Shown piece by piece: positions 25,778 to 34,266 of a stretch of DNA of 64,000 nt (positions are counted from its first letter, which is position 1; every line of letters starts with the position of its first letter). The stretch is from assembly GCA_028714675.1 (NCBI GenBank), contig JAQTLV010000001.1, forward strand, positions 227,507-291,506. Direction: 5' to 3'. The stretch is from Sulfurovaceae bacterium. Lineage in GTDB: Bacteria > Campylobacterota > Campylobacteria > Campylobacterales > Sulfurovaceae. A program made the translations under genes and the position numbers. Below the pieces are notes generated by a model. The model searched no databases and was not told where the DNA came from. It worked only from the letters and a program-made list of their open reading frames with translations.

Positions 25778-26332
25778 ATGTTTGAACAAATTGCATTTTA
25801 TCTTTTTTCAGTCCTAACGATAGGGCTATTTTTGATTACGGTATTTAGTAAGAATGTTTTATATGCCATGACATCACTTGCTAGTGGTATGGTGCTTATT
25901 GCTGGATTTTTCTTTTTAGTAGGAGCAGACTTTTTAGGAGTTGTTCAACTAATTGTATATGTAGGTGCAGTTATGGCACTTTATGCTTTTGGTATGATGT
26001 TTTTCAATGTTACTAAAGATTTAAAAGAAAAAACAACATCAAATATTTGGGTGATGATTATTGGTGTTACGGTTGCACTTTTAATGACTTTAATGTTTGG
26101 GGGTGCAATAAATCCAGATGCTATCTATGCTTCATTGCCTATAAATAGTAGTATGACTAATCCTCAAGCGGTAGGAATGGCACTATTTACTAAATATTTG
26201 GTTCCATTTGAGGTTGCTGCGATTATGTTGCTTATCGCAATGATTGGCGGTATCGTACTTGCCGGCAAAAAAATGGACAAAAGTTTAACTGATGCAGAAG
26301 ATGAAAAAATACAACCAAAGGATGTAAAATGA
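25778..26332 (+). CDS. nuoJ: NADH-quinone oxidoreductase subunit J
   Basis: 184 residues, five membrane helices, with the conserved helix segment DFLGVVQLIVYVGAVMALYAF that contains the pi-bulge region of NuoJ. The last four bases overlap the nuoK start (ATGA). Confidence 0.94.
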   Translation: MFEQIAFYLFSVLTIGLFLITVFSKNVLYAMTSLASGMVLIAGFFFLVGADFLGVVQLIVYVGAVMALYAFGMMFFNVTKDLKEKTTSNIWVMIIGVTVALLMTLMFGGAINPDAIYASLPINSSMTNPQAVGMALFTKYLVPFEVAAIMLLIAMIGGIVLAGKKMDKSLTDAEDEKIQPKDVK

Positions 26333-26631
26333 TTGGATTGAACCATTATCTAATTTTATCAGGTATTCTATTTTCTATAGGGCTTGTCGGAGTTCTTAGA
26401 AGAAAAAATTTGTTAATGCTATTTTTCTCAACAGAAATAATGTTAAATGCTGCAAATGTTGCTTTTGCTGCAATTTCAAATTTTTATAATGATTTATCTG
26501 GTCAAATGTTTGCATTTTTTATAATAGCTATTGCAGCTAGTGAAGTTGCAATTGGGCTTGGGCTTTTGATACTTGTTTACAAAAAAGAAAATACGCTTGA
26601 TCTTGATGATCTTGCATCTATGAAAGGATAA
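26329..26631 (+). CDS. nuoK: NADH-quinone oxidoreductase subunit K
   Basis: 100 residues, three membrane helices, MrpC-like. The two conserved membrane glutamates are visible in STEIMLNAAN and AASEVAIGLGL. Translation is probably coupled to nuoJ through the ATGA overlap. Confidence 0.95.
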   Translation: MIGLNHYLILSGILFSIGLVGVLRRKNLLMLFFSTEIMLNAANVAFAAISNFYNDLSGQMFAFFIIAIAASEVAIGLGLLILVYKKENTLDLDDLASMKG

Positions 26632-26633
26632 TT

Positions 26634-28526
26634 ATGGAAAGTTTAGTATATATTGCACTTTTCGCACCACTAGTAAGCTCATTGTTTGCTGGTTTATTTG
26701 CTATGACTCCCAAAAAACAATTCGTAGGTGTAATTTCATCTTTGTTATTGTTTGCCTCTTTTGTGGCATCTGCAATTTTGGCTTATCATATCTCATCAAC
26801 AAATGAAATTATTCACGTTAAGTTGATGGATTGGATTGCTGCAGGAAATCTAAATATACCATTTGGTTTTCTTGTTGATTATGTGAGCGTGACAATGATG
26901 GTTGTTGTTACATTAGTTTCTACAGTAGTTCATATATATTCAAATGGATACATGGATCACGATAAAAGTTTCAATAGATTTTTCTCATACCTCTCAGCAT
27001 TTGTATTTTCAATGCTTGTACTTGTTATGAGTGATAATTTTGCGGGACTATTCATAGGTTGGGAAGGCGTTGGTGTATGCTCATGGTTGCTTATCGGTTT
27101 TTGGTATCATAAAGCTGATGTAACAAGAGATGTAAATCCTTCTATCTCACCTTCTTGGGCGGCAAATGAAGCGTTTATTATGAATAGAATAGCTGACCTT
27201 GGTATGCTTGTAGGACTATTTATAATATATTGGAATGTTGGTAGTTTACAATATGATGTTGTTTTTAAAGCTATACCAAATCTTACCCCTATTATTTTAA
27301 CAACAGCGGCAATTGCTCTTTTCATTGGAGCTATGGGTAAATCAGCACAATTTCCATTACATACATGGCTTACGGATGCTATGGAAGGACCAACTCCAGT
27401 TTCAGCGCTTATCCATGCCGCGACAATGGTAACAGCTGGTGTATTTTTGGTCATTCGTGCAAATCCTATTTTTTCTGTTACTCCAGAAGTAAGCTATTTT
27501 ATAGCAGCTCTTGGAACATTTGTTGCATTTTTTGCAGCATCAATGGCATTAGTAAATAGAGATTTAAAAAGAATTATTGCATTTTCAACCCTTTCGCAAC
27601 TTGGATATATGTTTGCAGCCGCTGGATTGGGAGCTTATTGGATAGCACTTTTCCATTTAGCCGCTCATGCATTTTTTAAAGCACTTCTATTTTTAGGAGC
27701 TGGTAATGTTATGCATGGTATGCATAATGAGCTTGATATCTTTAAGATGGGTGGACTTAAAAAGGTGATGAGAGGAACATATCTATATATGGGTCTAGCT
27801 TCGCTTGCACTTGCTGGAATATTTCCACTTGCAGGTTTTTATTCCAAGGATGCTATTATAGAGACAGCATTTAATGAAGGAAATTTAATACTATTTATAA
27901 TATTAATTGTTACTGCTGGAATGACAGCATTTTATAGTTTCCGTCAAGTATTTTTAACATTTCATGGTGATGAGAGATATAAAGAGCTTGGGATTCATCC
28001 ACATGAGATGTATAAATATGTTTTGATAGCAATGTCTCCATTGGCAATTTTAGCAGTAATAGCAGGTTGGTTTAAAGGTTGGTTTAATTCATTTATTATC
28101 CATCTATTGCCAAATTATGAAATGAGTGAACATACGCATCATTTGGCTTTATATATTACATTGATAGTATCTGCTTTTGCATTTGGCGGCATAATCCTTG
28201 CTTACATCAAATATAATAAAGGCTTAGTGAGAAGTGAAAAAACTGAAAATAGCCTCATCTATAAACTTTTGATAAATCAATACTATATACCAATTTTATA
28301 TGAAGCAGTTATTTCAAAACCTTATGCAGAGCTTTCTAAGTTAGCATGGAAAGCGGATACGAAAATAATAGATACTTTTGTTGATGGAATCGCAAAAGTA
28401 TTATATGTAAGTGGTGACAAAACAAGAGGCATGCAGAGCGGTAACCTTTCTAATTATCTAAATTGGATGGCAGCGGGAGCTATTGTACTTCTGGTGGTGG
28501 CAATTTTGTCATTAGTAGCGGTTTAA
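26634..28526 (+). CDS. nuoL: NADH-quinone oxidoreductase subunit L
   Basis: 630 residues, antiporter-like pumping subunit. Motifs: the TM5 glutamate in FIGWEGVGVCSWLLIGFWY, the lysine helix MGKSAQFPLHTWLTDAMEGP, the HAATMVTAGV helix, and a C-terminal long amphipathic helix with an extra membrane anchor. Full length compared with E. coli NuoL (613). Confidence 0.96.
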   Translation: MESLVYIALFAPLVSSLFAGLFAMTPKKQFVGVISSLLLFASFVASAILAYHISSTNEIIHVKLMDWIAAGNLNIPFGFLVDYVSVTMMVVVTLVSTVVHIYSNGYMDHDKSFNRFFSYLSAFVFSMLVLVMSDNFAGLFIGWEGVGVCSWLLIGFWYHKADVTRDVNPSISPSWAANEAFIMNRIADLGMLVGLFIIYWNVGSLQYDVVFKAIPNLTPIILTTAAIALFIGAMGKSAQFPLHTWLTDAMEGPTPVSALIHAATMVTAGVFLVIRANPIFSVTPEVSYFIAALGTFVAFFAASMALVNRDLKRIIAFSTLSQLGYMFAAAGLGAYWIALFHLAAHAFFKALLFLGAGNVMHGMHNELDIFKMGGLKKVMRGTYLYMGLASLALAGIFPLAGFYSKDAIIETAFNEGNLILFIILIVTAGMTAFYSFRQVFLTFHGDERYKELGIHPHEMYKYVLIAMSPLAILAVIAGWFKGWFNSFIIHLLPNYEMSEHTHHLALYITLIVSAFAFGGIILAYIKYNKGLVRSEKTENSLIYKLLINQYYIPILYEAVISKPYAELSKLAWKADTKIIDTFVDGIAKVLYVSGDKTRGMQSGNLSNYLNWMAAGAIVLLVVAILSLVAV

Positions 28527-28535
28527 GGAGAGTAG

Positions 28536-30062
28536 ATGAGTAATATTTTAACTATATTAGTATTTTTCCCAGCATTAGCTGGATTGCTTGGATTTGTTAT
28601 AGACAAAAATAGTGCTAGGGTTTATGGTGTTGCTATAGCAACAGTGGAGTTTATCTTGTCATTATTTTTATGGATGACTTTTGATGCTTCAAATCCTACA
28701 TTTCAATTTATAGAGCATTTTCCAATTGTTAAAGATTTTGGGATTAGTTATTACCTTGGGGTTGATGGAATCAGTTTATTTTTAGTTGTTATGACTACAT
28801 TTATGACACTTATTGGGATGATAAGCATGAGTGTAAAAGACGAAATTAAAAATATGGTGATAACACTTTTATTTTTAGAAATGACAATGGTTGGTGTGTT
28901 TTTAGCACTTGATGCGATTATGTTTTATGTATTTTGGGAGTTGTCACTTGTTCCTATGTTGTATATTATAGGAGCATGGGGTGGTCCTTTGAGAGTGTAT
29001 GCGTCTATTAAGTTCTTTCTTTACACATTTACTGGTTCTCTTGTAATGTTAGTTGGTATGCTTATTGTGGCATATAGTTTTTCTCAAGCTACTGGAGGAG
29101 TTTGGAGCTTTGCTATAACAGACTGGTATGCTCTTGGATTTGATATGAAATATCAAATCGGACTATTTTTAGCATTTTTTATAGGATTTGCCATAAAAGT
29201 ACCAATGTTCCCTTTTCATACATGGTTACCTTATGCACATGGTCAAGCTCCAACAATAGGTTCTGTTATACTTGCAGCCGTGCTGCTTAAAATGGGTACA
29301 TATGGGTTTGTTAGATTTTCACTTCCTATGTTTCCAGATGCATCTGTGTTGATGATATTGCCAATAGCTATAATTTCTATTATTATGATTATATACACCG
29401 CTATGGTAGCTTATGCTCAAGAAGACATGAAACAAGTTATTGCATACTCATCTGTTTCACATATGGGTATAGTAATGCTTGGGATTTTTGCTATGAATAG
29501 TGAAGGTATAAGTGGTTCTGTATTTCAAATGCTATCTCATGGCATAGTTTCTGGTGCTCTGTTCATGCTTGTGGGTGTAATTTATGACAGAACACATACT
29601 AAATATATGAAAGATTTTGGTGGACTTGCTTCTATAATGCCACGATATGCTCTTGTTTTTGGAATAATGTTAATGGCATCAGTCGGGCTTCCTCTTACTA
29701 TAGGATTTGTTGGTGAATTTTTAGTTCTTATAGGTTTTTATAAAGTTTCTCCAATATTGACAATACTAGCTGGAACTTCTATTATTTTAGGTGCGGTATA
29801 TATGCTAACACTATTTAAAAGAAGTTTTTTTGGCCCTGTTACAAATGAAGCAAACAAAAAGCTAAAAGATTTAAATGCAAATGAGTTAGTCTCTTTTATA
29901 CCGTTGGTTGCTGTTGTTGTTTGGTTGGGGATTTATCCAAAACCAGTTTTGAGCATCATTGACAATAGTGTAAATTATACACTATCTATAATGGAGAAAA
30001 AAGCAATGACTCCTGAGGCAAAAAATATAATAATAGTAAAAAACTCTAAGGAGGCAAAATAA
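28536..30062 (+). CDS. nuoM: NADH-quinone oxidoreductase subunit M
   Basis: 508 residues, 14 membrane helices, antiporter-like. Motifs: the TM5 glutamate in MFYVFWELSLVPMLYIIG, the lysine helix AIKVPMFPFHTWLPYAHG and AYSSVSHMGIVML. Its stop shares a base with the nuoN ATG (TAATG). Confidence 0.96.
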   Translation: MSNILTILVFFPALAGLLGFVIDKNSARVYGVAIATVEFILSLFLWMTFDASNPTFQFIEHFPIVKDFGISYYLGVDGISLFLVVMTTFMTLIGMISMSVKDEIKNMVITLLFLEMTMVGVFLALDAIMFYVFWELSLVPMLYIIGAWGGPLRVYASIKFFLYTFTGSLVMLVGMLIVAYSFSQATGGVWSFAITDWYALGFDMKYQIGLFLAFFIGFAIKVPMFPFHTWLPYAHGQAPTIGSVILAAVLLKMGTYGFVRFSLPMFPDASVLMILPIAIISIIMIIYTAMVAYAQEDMKQVIAYSSVSHMGIVMLGIFAMNSEGISGSVFQMLSHGIVSGALFMLVGVIYDRTHTKYMKDFGGLASIMPRYALVFGIMLMASVGLPLTIGFVGEFLVLIGFYKVSPILTILAGTSIILGAVYMLTLFKRSFFGPVTNEANKKLKDLNANELVSFIPLVAVVVWLGIYPKPVLSIIDNSVNYTLSIMEKKAMTPEAKNIIIVKNSKEAK

Positions 30063-31546
30063 TGGTAATGCCTATAAATGTTAATTTAAGTGACTTGAAT
30101 TTACCTCTTCTTACACCAATGCTTATAGCCATATCTGGCGGGTTAGGAATATTGGTAATTGATTTGATTAAATCAAATTTACACAAATCACTATATGTAA
30201 TGCTTGCATTGATGATTTTTGGTGCTGATTTAGTTACAGTTTTAGGAACGGCTCAAGGTAGAGGTTTTTTTGACTTAATGTTGTTTGATGGACTCTCAAT
30301 AGTTTCTCAAATTTTGATTCTTGTTGCATCCATGTTGTTTATCCCTTTAGCCCTAACATCAAAAAGATTCCATGAGTTTTCTTATCCAGAGTTTTTTGCC
30401 CTTTTTGTGTTTATGGTTGCTGGACTTCAGTTTATGGTAACCACTGATAATTTAATATTAATTTTTATTGGAATAGAAACATCATCCTTGGCACTTTATG
30501 TACTTATCGCTATGCACAATAGATTTTACTCTTTTGAAGCAGCCATAAAGTATTTTACTATGGGTGCAGTTGCTGCTGGGTTTTATGCTATGGGGAGTGC
30601 AGTTATTTATGCATCAACTGGAAGTGTTGAGTTGTGGCAAATTTCAGAAGCATTAAAACTTGGTAGTGAAAATTCAAATATTATATTAATAACAGGTGGA
30701 GCAGTTTTGATTTTGATTGCATTTGCATTTAAATTATCACTTTTCCCATTTCATACATGGGCACCTGATGTTTATGAAGGATCTTCAGCTCCACTAGCTG
30801 GGTATATGTCAATAGTTCCTAAAGTTGCAGCATTTACGGTTGCACTTAGAATCTTTAGCATATATATAGATTTGGGACTCCAAAGCGTTCAAAGCATAAT
30901 ACTAATCCTCTCTGTTGTAACAATGACATTGGCAAATATTATGGCTCTTGTTCAACAAGATGTCAAAAGAATGCTCGCATATTCATCTATTTCTCATGCT
31001 GGTTTTGTAATGGCTGCGATTGCCATCGGCACCACAAAAGCAAGTACAGCAATATTTGTTTATTATGCACTATTTATGTTTACAAACCTTGGAGCATTTA
31101 CTATGCTTTGGATTTCAAGACATAAAGTAAAAGCATTTTCAGATAGATTTGATCATCCATATGAGAAATTTGCGGGCATGATAAAAATAGTACCAATGGG
31201 TGCAGTTGTGATGGCTCTGTTTATGCTTTCTCTTGCTGGTGTTCCTCCATTTTCTGTATTTTGGGGTAAATTATATATTATAAGTGCGGCAGTTGATGCA
31301 GATTATATAGCACTTGCTTTCATTATGGCATTAAATAGTGCTATAGCGGCATATTACTACTTGAAACTTATAGTATATATGTTCTTAAAAGATCCAATAA
31401 AAAGCGTAGATACTGTATATTATAATATATCTAAACCTTTGATGGTTGTTGTAGGCATTGCAGTATTTGTTACTGTTGGATCTGTATTTTTCTTCGATAA
31501 GCTTCATACATATATATATACCATGATGCTTGCAGCTGGATTTTAG
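30062..31546 (+). CDS. nuoN: NADH-quinone oxidoreductase subunit N
   Basis: 494 residues, 14 membrane helices, third antiporter-like subunit. Motifs: FIGIETSSLALYVLIAM, LSLFPFHTWAPDVYEGS and AYSSISHAGFVM. Last gene of the operon; another ATG two codons in (30068) is also possible. Confidence 0.96.
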   Translation: MVMPINVNLSDLNLPLLTPMLIAISGGLGILVIDLIKSNLHKSLYVMLALMIFGADLVTVLGTAQGRGFFDLMLFDGLSIVSQILILVASMLFIPLALTSKRFHEFSYPEFFALFVFMVAGLQFMVTTDNLILIFIGIETSSLALYVLIAMHNRFYSFEAAIKYFTMGAVAAGFYAMGSAVIYASTGSVELWQISEALKLGSENSNIILITGGAVLILIAFAFKLSLFPFHTWAPDVYEGSSAPLAGYMSIVPKVAAFTVALRIFSIYIDLGLQSVQSIILILSVVTMTLANIMALVQQDVKRMLAYSSISHAGFVMAAIAIGTTKASTAIFVYYALFMFTNLGAFTMLWISRHKVKAFSDRFDHPYEKFAGMIKIVPMGAVVMALFMLSLAGVPPFSVFWGKLYIISAAVDADYIALAFIMALNSAIAAYYYLKLIVYMFLKDPIKSVDTVYYNISKPLMVVVGIAVFVTVGSVFFFDKLHTYIYTMMLAAGF

Positions 31547-31564
31547 CATAAAGAATAAGCGTGA

Positions 31565-31589
31565 GTTGTGAGTGTTAGAAGCTCACTAC
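31565..31589 (+). terminator. possible terminator hairpin after nuoN
   Basis: 8-bp stem with one mismatch (GTTGTGAG / CTCACTAC) and a 9-base loop, between nuoN and the convergent miaA. No proper T-tract follows, so termination strength is doubtful. Confidence 0.35.
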
Positions 31590-31611
31590 TCCAATTAATA
31601 AATTACTACTT

Positions 31612-32529
31612 TCAGTTTAAAAAATCTTCAAAAACTTCTATTTCATTATTAGTTATTATAGTTTTGTCCTTAAACTGCGTTCGGTTAAAAGTTGTTTGTC
31701 TTTTTGCAAGTTGTGCAGTATGAGTTGATATGAGTTCTATGAGTTCATCTTTTGAAATTTTCCTATCAATAAAATCAAGTGTTTCTTTTATGCCAATAGC
31801 TTTCATGGGATTTGGCTCTCTTGAGTATGTAGTCTCAAGCATTTTAATTTCATCTATAAGACCATCTTCTATCATTTTTAAAGTTCTGCGTTTTATTCTG
31901 TCTCTTAACTCTTCTCTCGGAATTTTTATCTCATATATAGGTAAAGGCTCTGTAATTATTGGCATTGGTGGATTTACTTCAAAATAGGCGCTAGGCTTGG
32001 TGTCCGTTTCAAAATATATATTTAAAGCTTTTTCTATACGATATGAGTCATTTGGTTTTATTTTTGACATATATGTAGGGTCTATAGCATTTATAAAATC
32101 ATAAGCATCTTGTTTGTTGGTTAAAAATTCAGCTGTTTTTTCTTTTGTTTGTTGTGAAATATTTGGAAGATTACTTATGCCATAGATAAGAGTTTTTAGA
32201 TAAAAACTACTTCCTCCCACAATGATAAGATTTTTATCGTTTTGTTTGGCAAAATTTAGAGCTTTTTCATATAGTTTTATAAATATAGTAACATCAAATG
32301 GCTCATTTGGATATATCTCATCAATTCCAAAATGTAATATTCCTTTTCTCTCTTCTTCTGTTGGTTTTGCAGAAGCAATGTTTATCTCTTTATATACAGA
32401 CAATGAATCAAGCGACAATATAATGCCATTTTGCTTTTTTGCCAACTCCAAAGATAATGAGCTTTTGCCAGATGCTGTAGCGCCAATTATTGCAAGTTGT
32501 TTTGGAATATTCATGTTAAATGATAACAT
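31612..32529 (-). CDS. miaA: tRNA dimethylallyltransferase MiaA
   Basis: 305 residues. The P-loop is GATASGKSSL, followed by the substrate-site segment LDSLSVYKEINIASAKPT, the GGSSFYLKTLIYG motif and the catalytic-domain stretch AIGIKETLDF, ending with the TAQLAKRQTTFNRTQF segment typical of MiaA. It adds the dimethylallyl group to A37 of tRNAs reading UNN codons; MiaB (at the left edge) continues the modification. The ATG at 32514 (MNIPKQLAII) is an equally reasonable start, since neither has a strong ribosome site. Confidence 0.94.
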   Translation of the reverse strand: MLSFNMNIPKQLAIIGATASGKSSLSLELAKKQNGIILSLDSLSVYKEINIASAKPTEEERKGILHFGIDEIYPNEPFDVTIFIKLYEKALNFAKQNDKNLIIVGGSSFYLKTLIYGISNLPNISQQTKEKTAEFLTNKQDAYDFINAIDPTYMSKIKPNDSYRIEKALNIYFETDTKPSAYFEVNPPMPIITEPLPIYEIKIPREELRDRIKRRTLKMIEDGLIDEIKMLETTYSREPNPMKAIGIKETLDFIDRKISKDELIELISTHTAQLAKRQTTFNRTQFKDKTIITNNEIEVFEDFLN

Positions 32530-32569
32530 AATATAGCTAGCAACAGACTGTCATGATGATAAATCAAGT

Positions 32570-32695
32570 TATCTATTATATAGATTCCTGAGGCGAATGC
32601 CGAAGCTTTCTCAAAGAGAGTGCAAGCACAAGAGTGTCATAGCGACTAGCGTAGCCATAAGGAGCTTGCTCTGTTGGCGTTCTATCTAATGTAAC
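32570..32695 (+). repeat. GC-richer, structure-prone intergenic element (possible dispersed repeat or ncRNA)
   Basis: Within an AT-rich gap between miaA and a porin gene lies a block of visibly higher GC. Its ends (gttatctattatatagat and atctaatgtaac) are imperfectly complementary, and inner hairpins are possible (TCTC-AAA-GAGA near 32610). The segment AGAGTGTCATAGCGACTAGC (about 32633-32652) recurs on the minus strand at about 48428-48447 with 17 of 20 bases. It has no convincing ORF. Strand is unknown. Confidence 0.4.
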
Positions 32696-32755
32696 CATTT
32701 GGTAATTCTTTTTAATTATATTTTCATATCTTAAAAATCAAAAGAAGGATAAAAG

Positions 32756-33922
32756 ATGAAAAAAGTTGTACTTTCAACAGTGGCAATGGTAGCACTTAGC
32801 AGTTTTGCTAGTGCAAACACAGAGATTGATGCTCTAAGAGCACAAATGACAGCAATGCAAAACAAGATAAGCGAGCTTGAGTCTAAACAAAAAGATCAAG
32901 ATGAAGCTGCAAAAAAAACAACTGGAACTATAATTAAATCAAAAGCACCAGTTATTGAATTTAGCGGAACAAATTATCTCGGTTTTGTAAGTAGCAAAAA
33001 AGATGGTGGCGACAGAGTAAACAACTTTGAAAGTAGAAGAAACTATATTCAAACAAAAGCATACTTCAAAGAAAATCCAAAAGATTATGTGAGAGTAACA
33101 CTTGATACTTTTCAACAAAATAAAGATACAGCAAGTGATGATACAGGTAGCTGGGAAGTTAGACTTAAATACGCTTATCTATACTTGGATAATATTTTAC
33201 CATATACTGGTGTAGAAATTGGACAAGCTCATAGACCTTGGATTGATTATGAAGAGCATAATGCGTGGAATTATAGATCTATTTCAAAAGTTTTAGTTGA
33301 GGATAAATTAGGAGCAGACTGGACAAATTCAGCCGACCTTGGTGTAAATTTTCAAACAAAAACTCCATATTTCTCAAGCGAATTAGGTCTATTTAATGGC
33401 GAAGGTTATCATGGTACTCTCGATACAGATAATGACAATGGATTAAGTGCTGAATGGAGAATGACAGCCCACATACTAGGTACTGGTCAACAAAAAGCAA
33501 AAAGTGATTTGCAATATGCAAATGTATCATTCTTTGGTCAAATGAATCAAGATAATAAAAAAGGTATTGACCTTGGTGGCGGAAACTATGATGACTTTAA
33601 TTGGTACGGTTTCCATGCAGTATATAATCAACCAGAATTCTTAGTTGCAGCTCAGTATATCAAATCTCAAGATGCAGCGGTTGCTTATGCGGGCAAAGGT
33701 TATAGTGTTAATGGTGAATATAGAATTAACCCTGATTGGAGCGTTATAGGTAGATATGATAAATTTGATCTTGATGATGGTACAGATAAATCAAGAAAAC
33801 TTGCTGGTATAGGATATGCATATAACAAAAATGTTAAACTCATAGCAAACTATCTACAAGAAACAGATACTGCTGGTGCAGATAAAGATTCTATTATGCT
33901 AACAGCTGATATTGATTGGTAA
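32756..33922 (+). CDS. porin of the phosphate-selective (OprO/OprP) type
   Basis: 388 residues. A signal peptide (MKKVVLSTVAMVALSSFASA) is followed by a short coiled coil (EIDALRAQMTAMQNKISELE), a common trimer-forming or peptidoglycan-facing element in this porin group. Next comes a beta-barrel with strands such as YIQTKAYFKENPKDYVRVTL and WEVRLKYAYLYLDNILPYTG, and a terminal aromatic (ADIDW). The barrel pattern resembles OprO/P family proteins; actual selectivity cannot be read from sequence. Monocistronic, ending in a strong terminator. Confidence 0.8.
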   Translation: MKKVVLSTVAMVALSSFASANTEIDALRAQMTAMQNKISELESKQKDQDEAAKKTTGTIIKSKAPVIEFSGTNYLGFVSSKKDGGDRVNNFESRRNYIQTKAYFKENPKDYVRVTLDTFQQNKDTASDDTGSWEVRLKYAYLYLDNILPYTGVEIGQAHRPWIDYEEHNAWNYRSISKVLVEDKLGADWTNSADLGVNFQTKTPYFSSELGLFNGEGYHGTLDTDNDNGLSAEWRMTAHILGTGQQKAKSDLQYANVSFFGQMNQDNKKGIDLGGGNYDDFNWYGFHAVYNQPEFLVAAQYIKSQDAAVAYAGKGYSVNGEYRINPDWSVIGRYDKFDLDDGTDKSRKLAGIGYAYNKNVKLIANYLQETDTAGADKDSIMLTADIDW

Positions 33923-33956
33923 TTAGTTTTAAAACTTCTAAAAATATACTCCCTAA

Positions 33957-33991
33957 ATCCCCATGTGTTTTAAAACACATGGGGATTTTTT
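33957..33991 (+). terminator. strong intrinsic terminator after the porin gene
   Basis: Perfect inverted repeat: the arms ATCCCCATGTGTTTT and AAAACACATGGGGAT (33957-33986), closing over their own A/T centre, are followed by a T run to 33991. A classical rho-independent terminator; its symmetry would let it work in both directions. Confidence 0.92.
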
Positions 33992-34011
33992 ATTTCTAAA
34001 GCATTTTCCGA

Positions 34012-34017
34012 TATAAT
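34012..34017 (+). promoter_or_regulatory. -10 box of the tRNA-Arg gene
   Basis: TATAAT, 25 bases before the mature tRNA 5' end, directly after the terminator. No recognisable -35. Confidence 0.5.
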
Positions 34018-34041
34018 TCTACTCTTCAAAATATATATTTT

Positions 34042-34118
34042 GCACTCATAGCTCAGCTGGATAGAGCAACGGTTTGCGGTACCGTAGGTCAGAGGTTCGA
34101 ATCCTCTTGGGTGTACCA
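34042..34118 (+). tRNA. tRNA-Arg(GCG)
   Basis: 77 bases including an encoded CCA. Acceptor arms GCACTCA / TGGGTGT pair with G-U at positions 1-72 and 5-68; the D arm GCTC...GAGC and T arm AGAGG-TTCGAAT-CCTCT are complete. The anticodon stem is ACGGT / ACCGT around the loop TTGCGGT, giving anticodon GCG (34076-34078), which reads CGC and CGU. Most bacteria read these codons with an ACG (inosine) tRNA instead. Confidence 0.93.
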
Positions 34119-34228
34119 CTATTTTTTATGTCTCATTATTATCATAACTTTTTATTTTTTTATCATTATGGAGATTATGTTATTAACATTACTTAAGTTT
34201 ACCTGTGATAAAATCAAAAAATATAACT

Positions 34229-34245
34229 TGACCGACGGTCGGTCA
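34229..34245 (+). promoter_or_regulatory. TetR-family operator upstream of the RND efflux operon
   Basis: Perfect palindrome TGACCGAC-G-GTCGGTCA, GC-rich in an AT-rich gap, 21 bases before the first efflux gene and immediately downstream of a TATAAC-like -10 (about 34222). Such ACCGACnGTCGGT sites are typical of TetR/AcrR-family repressors. No regulator gene is next to the operon. Confidence 0.75.
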
Positions 34246-34266
34246 TAAAAAATAGGGATTAAAAAA

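Noticed and set aside
27107-27454. 115-residue reverse-strand open frame inside nuoL
   Set aside because: Shadow of conserved membrane-helix codons; no signal for translation.
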